This document shows, piece by piece, positions 44,927-54,572 of a DNA stretch of 64,000 nucleotides (its first letter is position 1; the number at the start of each line of letters is the position of its first letter). Made by a program: the position numbers and the translations under genes. Source of the stretch: Stenotrophomonas maltophilia (GTDB taxonomy: Bacteria > Pseudomonadota > Gammaproteobacteria > Xanthomonadales > Xanthomonadaceae); the NCBI GenBank assembly GCA_900113425.1, contig FOZF01000001.1, positions 228,884 to 292,883 on the forward strand, written 5' to 3'. Below the pieces are notes generated by a model. The model was not told where the DNA came from, made no database searches, and was given only the letters and a program-made list of their open reading frames with translations.

Positions 44927-45625
44927 ATGAAGCTGCTGATCGTCGAAGACGAGCCCAAGACCGGCAATTACCTGCGGCAGGGCCTGATCGAAGCGGGCTA
45001 CGTGGTCGATCTCGCCTGCGACGGCGTGGACGGCCTGCATCTGGCGGCAAGCGGCGAGTACCAGCTGGTCATCCTCGATGTGATGCTGCCCGGTCTCGAT
45101 GGCTGGAACGTGCTGTCGCGCCTGCGCGATGCGGGGTGGCAGGTGCCGGTGTTGTTCCTGTCGGCGCGCAGCAGCATCGCCGACCGCGTGCAGGGCCTGG
45201 AACTGGGTGCCGATGATTACCTGGCCAAACCGTTCGCCTTCGCCGAGCTGCTGGCACGCGTGCGTACCCTGCTGCGACGCGGCCAGGGCCAGCCCCAGCC
45301 TGACCGCATCATCGTCGCCGATCTGGTAGTGGATACGCTGCGCCGGCGCGTGGAGCGCGGTGGCCAGCGCATCACACTGAGCCCGAAGGAATACGCGCTG
45401 CTGGAGCTGCTGGCGCGACGGCGCGGCGAGGTCCTGCCACGCTCGTTGATCGCCTCGCAGGTGTGGGACATGAACTTCGACAGCGACACCAATGTCATCG
45501 ATGTGGCGATACGCCGCCTGCGCGCCAAGATCGACGATGGCTTCACCGAAAAGCTGGTGGTGACCGTGCGCGGGATGGGCTACGTGCTGGAGGCACCCGA
45601 GGCCGAAACAGCGCAGCCGCAATGA
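44927..45625 (+). CDS. copR: Heavy-metal response regulator (CopR/CusR type)
   Basis: A 232-residue OmpR-family regulator. The receiver is [33 protein letters not shown] with phospho-Asp in [17 protein letters not shown]. The winged helix is [55 protein letters not shown]. It is paralogous to the regulator of the RND operon. Position after copCD makes copper the probable signal. It overlaps the kinase gene by four bases. Confidence 0.9.
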   Translation: MKLLIVEDEPKTGNYLRQGLIEAGYVVDLACDGVDGLHLAASGEYQLVILDVMLPGLDGWNVLSRLRDAGWQVPVLFLSARSSIADRVQGLELGADDYLAKPFAFAELLARVRTLLRRGQGQPQPDRIIVADLVVDTLRRRVERGGQRITLSPKEYALLELLARRRGEVLPRSLIASQVWDMNFDSDTNVIDVAIRRLRAKIDDGFTEKLVVTVRGMGYVLEAPEAETAQPQ

Positions 45626-47016
45626 GCCTGCGACGCTCCATTGCCGTCCGCCTCACCGTGCTGTTCGCCACGGTCGGTACGCTGGTGCTGGCCGCACTGG
45701 GCGTGGCGATCTATCTGAGCGCGCGCCATGATCTGGTCGCCCAGGATTTCACCGAACTGGAAAACAAAGCGGCGTTGATCGCCGACCTTGCCGGCAGCGG
45801 CACGTCCGATGAGCGCGCCCAGCGCCTGGGCGATGCGCTGGGCCATCATCCCGATATCGCCTTCCACATCGTCGATGAGCAGGGCGGCGTGCTCTTCTCC
45901 ACGGCGCCGGAGGCACTGCGCGCGCATGCGCGGACCCAACCTGCCGACACTGAACCGCGCCGCCATGACTGGACGCTGGCCGACGGAAGCCGCCTGCACG
46001 CCCTGAATCTGCGGCAGACGCTCGCCGATGGCAGCCACCTGACCACCCTGCTGGCGATTGACGATGCGCGCCACGCCGACTTCCTGCAACGCTTCCGTCA
46101 CCTGCTGGCCGTCGCTCTGGTGGCTGCTGCCGTGGCCAGCAGCCTGCTGGGGGGCTACGTCGTACGGCAGACGCTGCGCCCACTGCGCACGCTGGCCGAC
46201 GAGGCCCACCCTATCACCGCCGGACGACTGCAGCGCCGGCTCACGGCCGAGCACCTGCCCGTCGAACTGGAACAGCTGGCGCGGAGCCTGAACGGGATGC
46301 TGGCGCGGCTGCAGCAGGACTTCGAGCGCCTCAGCGGGTTCTCCGGAGACCTCGCCCACGAACTGCGTACGCCGATCACCAACATGCTGACGCAGGTGCA
46401 GGTGGTGCTCGCGCACCCCCGCAGCAACGAGTCCTATCGCGAGACGCTGCTTTCCTGCGCGGAAGAGCTGCAACGGCTGGCACAAACCGTGGGCGATCTG
46501 CTCTATCTGGCCCAGGCCGAAGCACCGGGCGCCCTGCCCTCGCGCGAGGGGGTGGCGCTGGATGCGATGGTCGATGCGCTGCTGGAGTTCTACGATCTGC
46601 TGGCCGAGGAGCGCCAGCTCAGGCTGCGGCGGGAAGGCCGCGCAGAGGCCAACGGCAACCGCCTGATGCTGCACCGGGCGATCGCCAACCTGCTTTCCAA
46701 CGCCCTGCAACACGCCACGCCGGGTACGGAGATCGTGGTGCGGCTGGACGGCACCGGGTCCACCAGCCGGATCGCTGTCCACAACCTCGGTCCGCCGATT
46801 CCCATGCAGGCGCTGCCGCGCTTGTTCGACCGGTTCTTCCGCGGCGAGCGCGGCCGGCACGAGGGCGCCGGGCTGGGGTTGGCGATTACCCGCGCCATCG
46901 TGCAGGCCCATGGTGGATCGGTGAGCGTGGTCTCCGACGCATCGGGCACCGTGTTCGAACTGGTCCTGCCGGGCGCTAGTGGTCCTCCGCAAACACGCCC
47001 GCAAGCCAGTCGATGA
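45622..47016 (+). CDS. copS: Heavy-metal sensor histidine kinase (CopS/CusS type)
   Basis: A 464-residue inner-membrane kinase. TM1 is near residues 10-32, a periplasmic domain of about 125 residues follows, then TM2 near 158-178 and a HAMP domain. The H-box is [22 protein letters not shown], and the ATPase domain includes [10 protein letters not shown] and [16 protein letters not shown]. No obvious His/Met-rich copper loop is visible in the periplasmic part. It is cognate to the overlapping regulator. Its 3' end overlaps the convergent LysR gene by 41 bases. Confidence 0.9.
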   Translation: MSLRRSIAVRLTVLFATVGTLVLAALGVAIYLSARHDLVAQDFTELENKAALIADLAGSGTSDERAQRLGDALGHHPDIAFHIVDEQGGVLFSTAPEALRAHARTQPADTEPRRHDWTLADGSRLHALNLRQTLADGSHLTTLLAIDDARHADFLQRFRHLLAVALVAAAVASSLLGGYVVRQTLRPLRTLADEAHPITAGRLQRRLTAEHLPVELEQLARSLNGMLARLQQDFERLSGFSGDLAHELRTPITNMLTQVQVVLAHPRSNESYRETLLSCAEELQRLAQTVGDLLYLAQAEAPGALPSREGVALDAMVDALLEFYDLLAEERQLRLRREGRAEANGNRLMLHRAIANLLSNALQHATPGTEIVVRLDGTGSTSRIAVHNLGPPIPMQALPRLFDRFFRGERGRHEGAGLGLAITRAIVQAHGGSVSVVSDASGTVFELVLPGASGPPQTRPQASR

Positions 47017-47869
47017 ATACCCGCAACCGCGGCGACGGCGTGCGGTTGCGGGGGTGGACCAGGCTCAACGGGCTGGGTGTGGGCGGCGATTCCGCCAGCA
47101 ACTCCAGCAGCTGACCACGTTCGATATAGGGATCCAGCCGGTAGCGCGGCGCCTGGATGATGCCGAGCCCGGCCAGTGCCGCCCCCAGGAAGGCATCTGC
47201 GCCGGATACCCGCACGGTTGCCGGCAGCGGCACATGGCGCACCTGCCCGGCCTGCTGAAACTCCAGAGGAATCAACTGTCCGCTGGCACCGGAACGGAAA
47301 CCGACCATCCGATGACCGGACCGCAGCGCGTCGATGCTGTCCGGCAGCCCATGCGCACGCACGTAGGATGGTGAGGCAACGGTGACTTCGCGCAGCAGTG
47401 CCAGACGCCGCGCGACCAGATCGCTGTCGGCCAGGGTGCCGACCCGAAGCGCGGCATCCACGCCTTCGCGCAGCAGATCCACGTAGCGATCCCCCTCGCT
47501 CACGTCCAGCTCGATGTCGGGATAGCGCTGCAGGAACTCAGGCAGGCGCGGAAACAGCAGGTGCCGACCGAGCGTTCCGTGCACTTCGATGCGCAGCGTG
47601 CCGCGTGGCGGAACATCACGGAATGCAGCTTCGGCGTCGTCCATGTCGGCGATCAGCCGCAAGCAGCGGCCGTAGAAGGCTTCGCCCTCTAGGGTCGGCA
47701 CCACCCGCCGCGTGGTCCTGTGCAACAGCCTCACCCCCAGCCGCCGCTCCAGCGCCTTGATCGCGTCGGTCACCGTGGCCCGCGGCAGGCCCAGGTCCTC
47801 TGCGGCGCGGGTGAAGCTGCGGCGTTCGACGATACGGACGAACGCGCGCAGGGCGGTGAATCGATCCAT
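46976..47869 (-). CDS. LysR-family regulator
   Basis: A 297-residue regulator. The N-terminal HTH (MDRFTALRAFVRIVERRSFTRAAEDLGLPRATVTDAIKALERRLGVRLLHRTTRRV) belongs to the CrgA-like LysR subgroup, followed by a periplasmic-binding-like effector domain. It diverges from the SDR gene, the usual arrangement when a LysR protein controls its neighbour. The 107-base gap holds the palindrome CATCCGGATG. Confidence 0.92.
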   Translation of the reverse strand: MDRFTALRAFVRIVERRSFTRAAEDLGLPRATVTDAIKALERRLGVRLLHRTTRRVVPTLEGEAFYGRCLRLIADMDDAEAAFRDVPPRGTLRIEVHGTLGRHLLFPRLPEFLQRYPDIELDVSEGDRYVDLLREGVDAALRVGTLADSDLVARRLALLREVTVASPSYVRAHGLPDSIDALRSGHRMVGFRSGASGQLIPLEFQQAGQVRHVPLPATVRVSGADAFLGAALAGLGIIQAPRYRLDPYIERGQLLELLAESPPTPSPLSLVHPRNRTPSPRLRVFIDWLAGVFAEDH

Positions 47870-47877
47870 TGTTCGAC

Positions 47878-47887
47878 CATCCGGATG
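47878..47887. promoter_or_regulatory. Palindrome in the lysR/SDR divergent region
   Basis: CATCCGGATG is a perfect 10-bp palindrome directly upstream of the lysR start. A further ATCCGGA occurs at 47911-47917. Repeated half-sites about 33 bases apart fit LysR binding, but no T-N11-A box was confirmed. Confidence 0.35.
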
Positions 47888-47976
47888 ATGTTGTCGGATT
47901 CTCCATGATTATCCGGACGCCAGGAACCAGCAAGATGATGGGGCGCCACGCGGGCGCGTCTTCGATGGAAGCCTTC

Positions 47977-48720
47977 ATGTCCACCTCCTCCCCCCGTACC
48001 GTCGCCCTGGTCACCGGCGGCTCCCGCGGCATCGGCGCCGCGATCTCGCGTCGGCTGGCGGCCGACGGCCATGCGGTTGCGATCAACTACGCCGGCCGCC
48101 GCGAAGAGGCTGATGCCCTGGCCGCCGAGCTGGTCTCCGCCGGCGGCCAGGCCATCGCGCTGCAGGCCGACGTGGCCGACCCGCAGGCGGTGAGCCGTCT
48201 GTTCGATGCCGTCGAGGCCCGTTTCGAGGGCATCGATGTGGTGGTCAACAGCGCCGGGGTGCTGCAGCTTGCGCCGCTGTCAGCCACCGATGATGCGTTG
48301 TTCGATCGGGTCACCGGCATCAATCTCAAGGGCGCCTTCAACGTGCTGCGCGAGAGCGCGCGTCGCGTACGCGACGGCGGCCGCATCGTGGCGCTGTCCA
48401 CCAGCGTGGTCGGCCTCAAGCTGGAGAGTTACGGTGTCTACGCGGCAAGCAAGGCGGCGGTGGAAACCCTGGCGGCGATACTCAGCAAAGAGCTGCGTGG
48501 CCGTGGCATCACGGTCAATGCCGTGGCACCCGGCCCGACCGCGACCGACCTGTTCCTGGAGGGCAAGTCGGCGGAGCTGATCGAGCGCCTGGCGCGGATG
48601 AATCCGCTGGAGCGGCTGGGCACGCCGGACGACATCGCCGGGGCGGTGGCCTTCCTGGCCGGCACCGACGGCGGCTGGATCAATGGCCAGGTGCTGCGCG
48701 CGAATGGAGGGATGGTGTAA
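47977..48720 (+). CDS. SDR-family oxidoreductase, 3-ketoacyl-reductase-like
   Basis: A 247-residue classical short-chain dehydrogenase. It has the cofactor motif VTGGSRGIGAAI, VNSAGVL in place of NNAG, the catalytic Ser in STSVVG, YAASK with Tyr and Lys, and the C-terminal GGWINGQVLRANGGMV. The family reduces many carbonyl substrates with NADPH. GGAAG lies five bases before ATG 47977; an in-frame ATG at 47965 is possible. It is probably controlled by the divergent LysR protein. Confidence 0.9.
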   Translation: MSTSSPRTVALVTGGSRGIGAAISRRLAADGHAVAINYAGRREEADALAAELVSAGGQAIALQADVADPQAVSRLFDAVEARFEGIDVVVNSAGVLQLAPLSATDDALFDRVTGINLKGAFNVLRESARRVRDGGRIVALSTSVVGLKLESYGVYAASKAAVETLAAILSKELRGRGITVNAVAPGPTATDLFLEGKSAELIERLARMNPLERLGTPDDIAGAVAFLAGTDGGWINGQVLRANGGMV

Positions 48721-48780
48721 CAGCGACCGGGCCGCGTGTGGACCCGGCGCCATCCGCCGCATGGAGTGGGCGAACGACAG

Positions 48781-48804
48781 CCGCCGGGCATGGCCCGGCG
48801 CTAC
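48781..48804. repeat. SMAG/REP-type palindrome
   Basis: Read on the minus strand it is GTAG followed by CGCCGGGC, AT and GCCCGGCG-type arms, i.e. a GC-rich hairpin capped by GTAG at one end. This is the SMAG repeat form of S. maltophilia. It lies between the convergent SDR and GH92 genes, the usual intergenic setting, and may stabilise or terminate mRNAs. Confidence 0.6.
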
Positions 48805-48806
48805 CG

Positions 48807-51161
48807 TTACGGCGTTGACATCGAGTACGGCGCCTGCGCGCCCTGCCCGGGCCAGTCCCTGTTCGGCTCGGCCTGCATGGTGAAGCGCAGCTCGCCGCCG
48901 GCCATGATCTCGTCATGGCGCAGGAAGGTGCGCTGCAGCGGTTTGCCGTTCAGGGACACACTGCCCACATAGGTGTGCCTGTCATCCAGCCCCTCGGCCA
49001 CGATGGTGAAGGTCTTGCCGTTGGGCAGGCGCATGGCGGTCCTGGGCAGGAACGGGCGGCCCAGGATGTACTCCCCCGAGCCCGGCGCCACCGGATAGAA
49101 GCCCAGCGCCGTGAACACGTACCACGCCGACATCTGGCCCACGTCATCGTTGCCGGCCAGGCCATCGGGACGATCGGCGTACTGGGTGTCCATGATCTGC
49201 TTCAGGCGCGCCTGCGTGCGCCAAGGCTGGCCAGCGTAGGCGTAGAGGTACGCAACGTGATGGCTGGGCTCGTTGCCATGTGCATACCAGCCGATCAGAC
49301 CGGTGATGTCTTCCATGTGCTCGAAGACCGCCGGATCGACCGTGGCGTTGAAGACCTCGTCCAGTCTCGCCAGCAGCCGGTCGCTGCCGCCGTGCGCGGC
49401 GGCCAGACCCGCCACGTCCTGCGGGACATACCACGAGTACTGCCAGGCATTGCCCTCGGTGTAGTCGGTGCCGTAGCCGCTGGCGCTGGGATCGAACGGG
49501 GTGCGGAAACTGCCGTCGCGCTTGCGCGCACGCATGAAGCCGGTGTCCTTGTCGAAGGCATTGCGCCAGTTCGCCGCGCGCTTGTCGAAGGTCGCCGCGA
49601 TCTCACTCCTGCCCATCGCCTGCGCCATGCGCGCGATGGTCCAGTCGTCGAACGCGTATTCCAGGGTCTTGCTGGCCGCTTCACCCTCTTCATCGATGGG
49701 CACATAGCCCAGCTCGCGGTACTGCGCGATGCCGTCGTAAGGACCGTAATTCGCGGTCTCCACCATCGCGTCGAGCGCCTTTGCGGCGTCGAAGCCGCGG
49801 ATGCCCTTCACATAGGCGTCGGCGATGACCGGCACCGCGTGGTAACCGATCATGCACCAGTCTTCCAGGCCGTGGAACGACCACACCGGCAGCATGCCGT
49901 GCGGGCTGTGTTCGTGGTGCGCCAGCATGGAGTTGATGAAGTCGCTGTTGCGTTTCTCCGGCTGTACCAGGGTCAGCAGCGGATGCAGCGCCCGGTAGGT
50001 ATCCCACAACGAGAACGTGGAGTAATGGGCATACCCCTTGGCGATATGCACGGCGTTGTCGGGGCCGCGATACTGGCCATCCACATCCATGAACAGCGTC
50101 GGCCCCAGCATCGTGTGGTACAGCGCGGTGTAGGCGCTGCGCCGCGCATGCTCCGGCGCATCGATGTCCAGCACCGACAGTGCCTGTGTCCATTCCTGCC
50201 GCGCCTGCGCACGCACGCGGTCGAAGTCGAAATCGGCGACCTCGGCATCCAGGTTGGCGATCGCACCGGCCTCGCTCACCGGCGAGATCGCCACTTTCAC
50301 CACCAGCGGAGCATCCAGCCTGCCGAAGTCGAATGTGCCGACCAGCTGGCGGCCTTCGATCTGTGCGCGCTGGGCCGGATTCTTCTCACCCGGCGGCGGG
50401 AAGCCCTTGTACACGATGTCCTGCTCGGTGTTATGCAGCGCATGGCCTGCCAACGGTTGCGAGAAGCGCATGGCGAAATACAGCTGGCGCCCCGGCGCCC
50501 AGCCGCGGGTCTCGCGGAAACCGGTGATGGTGCCGTCCGTACGCACCCGCACCCGCGACCACAGCACCTTGCCCGGGTAGTCGTACATGCTGGTCCGCAT
50601 GTCCAGCAGTACCTTGGCATCGACTCCCCTGGGGAAGGCGTACCGATGCACACCGACGCGGGCGCTGGTGGTGAGTTCGGCACGCACCTTGTAGTCGTCC
50701 AGGGTCACCGCGTAGTAGCCCGGCTCGGCCTTTTCATCGTCATGCCGGAAGCGCGAGGCATAGCCGCTGCCGGGCCGTTCGGGGTCGCCGCGTTCCAATC
50801 CCGGGTTTCCGGTGAACGGCATCACCAGGATGTCGCCGAGATCCGAATGCCCGGTGCCTGAGAAGTGCGTGTGCGAGAAGCCGACGATGCTGCTGTCGTC
50901 GTAACGGTATCCGGCCGCCCAGCCATAGGCCTTCTCACGCGGCTGGATGCGCGTGTCCGGGCTGAGCTGGACCATGCCGAAGGGTACCGTCGCGCCGGGA
51001 TAGGTGTGCCCTTCACCGCCGGTACCGATGAAGGGATCCACCGAGGCATACGCCTTGTCGGCGGCGGACTTCGGAGGCGCCGCCCAAGCTGCGCCGGAGG
51101 CGAGCATGGCGGTGGCGGCGAAGGCGATCAGGAGACGACGGTCCAGCGTGGGCATCGGCAT
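48807..51161 (-). CDS. GH92-family alpha-mannosidase
   Basis: A 784-residue exported glycosidase. The signal peptide ends AWAAP. The family opening is YASVDPFIGTGGEGHTYPGATVPFGMVQLSPDTR, followed by GFSHTHFSGTGHSDLGDILVMP. The catalytic (alpha/alpha)6 domain shows SLWDTYRALHPLLTLVQPE, LPVWSFHGLEDWCMIGYHAVPVIADAY and GNDDVGQMSAWYVFTALGFYPVAPGSGEY. GH92 enzymes are Ca-dependent inverting exo-mannosidases, often alpha-1,2, acting on N-glycans. It stands alone, without other glycan genes. ATG 51161 or 51155 starts it. Confidence 0.95.
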   Translation of the reverse strand: MPMPTLDRRLLIAFAATAMLASGAAWAAPPKSAADKAYASVDPFIGTGGEGHTYPGATVPFGMVQLSPDTRIQPREKAYGWAAGYRYDDSSIVGFSHTHFSGTGHSDLGDILVMPFTGNPGLERGDPERPGSGYASRFRHDDEKAEPGYYAVTLDDYKVRAELTTSARVGVHRYAFPRGVDAKVLLDMRTSMYDYPGKVLWSRVRVRTDGTITGFRETRGWAPGRQLYFAMRFSQPLAGHALHNTEQDIVYKGFPPPGEKNPAQRAQIEGRQLVGTFDFGRLDAPLVVKVAISPVSEAGAIANLDAEVADFDFDRVRAQARQEWTQALSVLDIDAPEHARRSAYTALYHTMLGPTLFMDVDGQYRGPDNAVHIAKGYAHYSTFSLWDTYRALHPLLTLVQPEKRNSDFINSMLAHHEHSPHGMLPVWSFHGLEDWCMIGYHAVPVIADAYVKGIRGFDAAKALDAMVETANYGPYDGIAQYRELGYVPIDEEGEAASKTLEYAFDDWTIARMAQAMGRSEIAATFDKRAANWRNAFDKDTGFMRARKRDGSFRTPFDPSASGYGTDYTEGNAWQYSWYVPQDVAGLAAAHGGSDRLLARLDEVFNATVDPAVFEHMEDITGLIGWYAHGNEPSHHVAYLYAYAGQPWRTQARLKQIMDTQYADRPDGLAGNDDVGQMSAWYVFTALGFYPVAPGSGEYILGRPFLPRTAMRLPNGKTFTIVAEGLDDRHTYVGSVSLNGKPLQRTFLRHDEIMAGGELRFTMQAEPNRDWPGQGAQAPYSMSTP

Positions 51162-51252
51162 TTGGATCGATTCAGACGGTGGACCGATGCTAGCACCGGC
51201 GCCCGTGCATCGCATGCTGCAGTGCGGCCGCAGTCCCCGGTGGGGCATGCCC

Positions 51253-51567
51253 TCAGCCGGGCAGCGCGCCCTCCAGCGTGGCGAGATCGGCACGCACGCG
51301 CGGACGCACCACGCGTGCCACCTCCCGGCCCTCATGCAGCAGGATCACCGTGGGCCACAGTTTCACCTGGAACGAGCGCCCGAGCGGCCGCCCTTTGCCA
51401 TCCTCGATCTTCCAGTGCGCCAGATCATGTGCTTCTACGACCTCCTGCAGCGCCGGCTGTGCCGCCTGGCAGTGGCCGCACCAGGGCGCACCGAATTCCA
51501 GCAGCTGCCAGCCCTCGTGCGCCTCCACTTCGGCGCGTGACGGCTCGCTGGACAGGTGCGTGCGCAT
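51253..51567 (-). CDS. Thioredoxin-family protein
   Basis: A 104-residue single-domain thioredoxin fold without signal peptide. The redox site is APWCGHCQAAQPAL (CGHC, as in protein disulfide isomerases), with the cis-Pro in KLWPTVILLHEGREVARVV. It would reduce or isomerise disulfides in the cytoplasm. ATG 51567 lies 14 bases after the stop of the host-attachment-family gene, so the two are co-transcribed. Confidence 0.9.
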   Translation of the reverse strand: MRTHLSSEPSRAEVEAHEGWQLLEFGAPWCGHCQAAQPALQEVVEAHDLAHWKIEDGKGRPLGRSFQVKLWPTVILLHEGREVARVVRPRVRADLATLEGALPG

Positions 51568-51581
51568 GAAGGGCACCGGCG

Positions 51582-51998
51582 TTACCCCTCCAGGCTGCGC
51601 TGGATGTCTGCCAGCGGCGCGTTGGTCAGGTCCTTGGCGATGTCGCCCAGCAAACGTGCCTGCGTCTCCTTGTGCAGCAGCGGACGGATCCGTCCGAGGG
51701 TGGTGGGGTCGGCCACCAGCAGCAGGTGGGCATAGCGGTTGTTGAGCGCATCCTCGTTGAGCTGTTCGGCCACCTGCTTGGCGAAAGTCGCCTCGTTGAG
51801 CTGGGCGATGGACATGTCCTTGGGAACGGCACCGGCCGGGCCCTGCCCGGAGACGCCCTTCTCGCTGATGTCCTGCAGCCGCAGTTCGCCCTCCTGCTTC
51901 AGCGTGAGCTGCTGCGCGCTGCCGACATTGGTGAACACCCGGGCCGAACCGCCATCGGCCACCACCACCAGCGTCCCCTCGGGAATCGTTCGTGCCAT
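51582..51998 (-). CDS. Host-attachment family protein (baeRF-like)
   Basis: A 138-residue cytoplasmic protein of the group annotated host attachment protein, related to the bacterial eRF1-like fold. It opens IPEGTLVVVADGGSARVFTNVG, has a middle block FAKQVAEQLNEDALNNRYAHLLLVADPTTLGRIRPLLH and ends TNAPLADIQRSL. Homologues are induced by osmotic or envelope stress; the original link to plant attachment is weak. GCAGGAGGCAGCG precedes the ATG. It forms an operon with the thioredoxin gene. Confidence 0.85.
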   Translation of the reverse strand: MARTIPEGTLVVVADGGSARVFTNVGSAQQLTLKQEGELRLQDISEKGVSGQGPAGAVPKDMSIAQLNEATFAKQVAEQLNEDALNNRYAHLLLVADPTTLGRIRPLLHKETQARLLGDIAKDLTNAPLADIQRSLEG

Positions 51999-52083
51999 CG
52001 CTGCCTCCTGTTACGTCCATCGAATGGTTGTGCAGCACCACCCTAGGTCGGCCGCTGTAACCGCGGCGCGCACACAATGTGAT

Positions 52084-52099
52084 CCATTCGTTGGAATGG
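52084..52099. promoter_or_regulatory. Inverted repeat in the divergent region before the small membrane protein
   Basis: CCATTC, GTTG, GAATGG. A related CCATCGAATGG occurs at 52018-52028. Both lie between divergent genes and could be binding sites for one factor; no known regulator motif is recognised. Confidence 0.25.
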
Positions 52100-52164
52100 A
52101 AGATCGCGGCTCAACTTGCCCCGGCGCTGGCCGCTACCCACGGCATCACCGCGAGGAACCCCCC

Positions 52165-52389
52165 ATGCATGCTGCCTCCCTGCTCCATGTCTGCTTCGCC
52201 GTTGGCCTGGCCGTCGCTGGATGCGCAGGCTGCATCCACCAGTTCCTGCAGGGCCAGCCGGTGCTCGCGCTCGGCATTGCCATGGCTTCGCTGATGACCA
52301 CGGGCACCGCGCTGGCGACGCGTCATCTGGCGGTACCGGTCGCGATGGCGCTCACCTGTACCCTGATCGGCGCAGCCGCCACGCACTGA
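52165..52389 (+). CDS. Small membrane protein, hypothetical
   Basis: A 74-residue protein made almost wholly of hydrophobic segments (LLHVCFAVGLAVAGCAGCIHQFL, VLALGIAMASLMTTGTALAT, VPVAMALTCTLIGAAA), so two or three membrane helices. GAGGAACC lies ten bases before the ATG. No family is recognised. It converges on the HWE kinase gene. Confidence 0.55.
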   Translation: MHAASLLHVCFAVGLAVAGCAGCIHQFLQGQPVLALGIAMASLMTTGTALATRHLAVPVAMALTCTLIGAAATH

Positions 52390-52418
52390 CCCGGACGGCC
52401 ATTGAAGGAGCGCGTGCG

Positions 52419-54014
52419 CTACCCGTGCGGTGGCGACAGGCTGGAGGTGGCATCGGTCTGCAGCAGGCTGTCGCGCTCGCGCAGCGGCAGGCGGATCCAC
52501 GCATCCACGCCCTGGGGTGAGAACGCAAGTTCGCCGCGACCGCCAAGCTCATAGGGAATGCGCTGTTCGACCAGCGCACGCCCCAGCCCGCGATGCGAAG
52601 GGAGGACCCAGTCGTCGTTCACCGCGCGCCGCTCGCACCAGTGCAGGTCCAGCCAGGCCTCACCGTCGATGTCCTGCACCGACCAGGACACCTCGATACG
52701 CGTATCGCTGTGCACCGAAGCGCCGTGCATGAGCGCGTTGCTGGCCAGTTCATGGACCGCCAACGACAGCACCTCGGCCGCCTTGGGCGGCAACAGCACG
52801 TCCTCCTCGCCCTGCAGGTGGAACCCGTCGAGCGCGTGTCCCTGCACCGCGATCTCCTGGTCCAGCATGCCACGCAGGCTCACGCCGGCGTTGGCGCTGC
52901 GGGTGAGCAGGGTCTGCGTGCGGGAGAGGGACATCAGGCGTGCGCACAGGCGTTCAGCATACTCGTCCACGCTGCCGACCGACTCGCGCGTACGCCAGGC
53001 GATGGCGTGGATCGTGGCCATGATGTTGCGCACGCGGTGCTGCAGCTCGGCCAGCAGTACCGCCTGCCGCTCGGTGGCACGCTTGAGATCGTCGATGTCC
53101 ACTGCGATGGCGAACACGCCCGTCACCTCGCCGCCTACGTCACGCAGCGGCGCCGCCGCGACCCGGGTCCAGCGGACGCGTCCATCATCGTGGGTGAATT
53201 GGAATTCCAGTCCGGGCACCACGGTTTCGCCGCGCAGAGCCCGTGCGATGGCGAAATCCTCGGGTTCGATCGGACTGCCATCGGCATGCCAGCCCTGCCA
53301 TCGGTGCTGGTTGACCGGATCGGCCGAGGGCACCTGGCTGCTGGGAAGATAGGCGCGCATCTGGTCGTTCGACAGCTGCATCCGGCCCTGCGTATCGACA
53401 ATGCACAAGCCGACCGGCAGTAGCTTGAACGCCAGCGCCAGGCGCCGGTCGCTCTCCTGCCGCCGCCGCTCCTCGCGCTCACGCGCGGCCTGCGCCACGT
53501 GCGCTGCGGTGGTCTCGAACATGGTGACCAGCACGCCGCCGACCTGCCCTTCCTCGCCGCGGATCGGACTGTAGGTGATGGTGAACCAGACGTCCTCCAG
53601 CCGGCCCTGCCGGGCCAGCGGATACAGCTTGTCCTCGAACGTGACGGTCTCACCTTGCCAGACCCGGTCGTAGATCGGCCCGTTGATGTGCCAGACTTCA
53701 GGCCAGCAGTCGCGTGTGGGCTGCCCCAGGCCAGCCGGATGCTTGTCGGCAAGGATCTCGGCATAGCCGTCGTTGTAGAGCTGGATGAGGTCCTGGCCCC
53801 ACAGGATGATCATCGGAAACCCATGGGCCAGCATCATGTCCACGGTGGCGCGCAGATGCGCCGGCCACCGCTCAGTCGGGCCAAGCGGCGTCCCTGACCA
53901 GTCATGGCGCGCGATGCGCGCATCCATGCCGTCATGCAGTCCACCCCGACGATGCGCCGGAGGTGCTGCGCCGCGCACGGACGAGGGAGCAGCGGTGTCC
54001 AATCGCCGGCCCAT
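52419..54014 (-). CDS. HWE-family sensor histidine kinase with PAS domains
   Basis: A 531-residue cytoplasmic kinase. An N-terminal PAS/GAF-like region (WSGTPLGPTERWPAHLRATVDMMLAHGFPMIILWGQDLIQLYNDGYAEIL) and a second PAS with PAC motif (FQFTHDDGRVRWTRVAAAPLRDVGGEVTGVFAIAVDIDDLKRATE) precede the HWE dimerisation motif LLAELQHRVRNIMATIHAIAWRT and an ATPase domain (LAVHELASNALMHGA). Such kinases usually pair with a stand-alone receiver. The receiver gene lies nine bases upstream on the same strand. No LOV flavin-Cys motif is seen, so light sensing is not supported. Confidence 0.88.
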   Translation of the reverse strand: MGRRLDTAAPSSVRGAAPPAHRRGGLHDGMDARIARHDWSGTPLGPTERWPAHLRATVDMMLAHGFPMIILWGQDLIQLYNDGYAEILADKHPAGLGQPTRDCWPEVWHINGPIYDRVWQGETVTFEDKLYPLARQGRLEDVWFTITYSPIRGEEGQVGGVLVTMFETTAAHVAQAAREREERRRQESDRRLALAFKLLPVGLCIVDTQGRMQLSNDQMRAYLPSSQVPSADPVNQHRWQGWHADGSPIEPEDFAIARALRGETVVPGLEFQFTHDDGRVRWTRVAAAPLRDVGGEVTGVFAIAVDIDDLKRATERQAVLLAELQHRVRNIMATIHAIAWRTRESVGSVDEYAERLCARLMSLSRTQTLLTRSANAGVSLRGMLDQEIAVQGHALDGFHLQGEEDVLLPPKAAEVLSLAVHELASNALMHGASVHSDTRIEVSWSVQDIDGEAWLDLHWCERRAVNDDWVLPSHRGLGRALVEQRIPYELGGRGELAFSPQGVDAWIRLPLRERDSLLQTDATSSLSPPHG

Positions 54015-54023
54015 GCCGCGCAG

Positions 54024-54428
54024 TCAGACCTTGCCCGCAGCAGCCCGCGGTGCGGCGACCAGTCCGGCCAGCTGCCGGGCCAACGCATCGATGTGGTAGG
54101 GCTTGGGGCAGCGCGGCGCGCTGGCGAAGCGGCTCGGCAGGTTGTCGTCGTAACCGGAGGTCAGCAGGAACGGCGTGCCGGCCTCGGACAGGCGGTCGGC
54201 CAGCGGGTACACCTGCTCCCCTCCCAGGTTGATGTCCAGCAGGGCGACGTCGATCGGGTGGTCATCGACCAGACGCGCCAGCGCACGCAGGTCACCGGCC
54301 GGGCCCACGACGTGCGCGCCCTTGAGTTGCAGATAGTCCGCCAGGAACATCGCAATGGCGAATTCATCTTCGGCCACCAGCACCCGAAGACCCTGCAGCC
54401 CCTCCCGTTCGTCGCCCGACTCCAGCAC
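54024..54428 (-). CDS. Single-domain response regulator
   Basis: A 134-residue receiver with acidic pair in VLVAEDEFAIAMFLADYLQLKGAHVVGPAGD and phospho-Asp in VALLDINLGGE. The Thr/Ser is in FLLTSGYDD and the Lys in CPKPYHID. No output domain is present, typical of regulators paired with HWE kinases that work by protein contact. It is the first gene of a two-gene operon with the kinase. Confidence 0.9.
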   Translation of the reverse strand: MLESGDEREGLQGLRVLVAEDEFAIAMFLADYLQLKGAHVVGPAGDLRALARLVDDHPIDVALLDINLGGEQVYPLADRLSEAGTPFLLTSGYDDNLPSRFASAPRCPKPYHIDALARQLAGLVAAPRAAAGKV

Positions 54429-54540
54429 GCTGTACTCCCTGACACACGCGGCCCATCCGGCCGCAATGCCCGCAGGATGCGCGAGTTGCCCTACAAGAAC
54501 GCGTGATGACGGATGAAGACATCAGGGCGATCGCATTCAC

Positions 54541-54571
54541 CGCAGCCAAACACGCTCTGTGCCTGGCTGCG
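54541..54571 (-). terminator. Candidate terminator after the hemophilin-Slam operon
   Basis: CGCAGCCA (54541-54548) and TGGCTGCG (54564-54571) are perfect 8-bp arms with a 15-base spacer, directly after the Slam stop codon on the minus strand. There is no T-run. Confidence 0.4.
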
Positions 54572-54572
54572 G

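Noticed and set aside
52419..54014. LOV-type blue-light receptor kinase
   Set aside because: The PAS domains lack the flavin-binding N-C-R-F-L-Q motif, so only a generic PAS-HWE kinase is supported.
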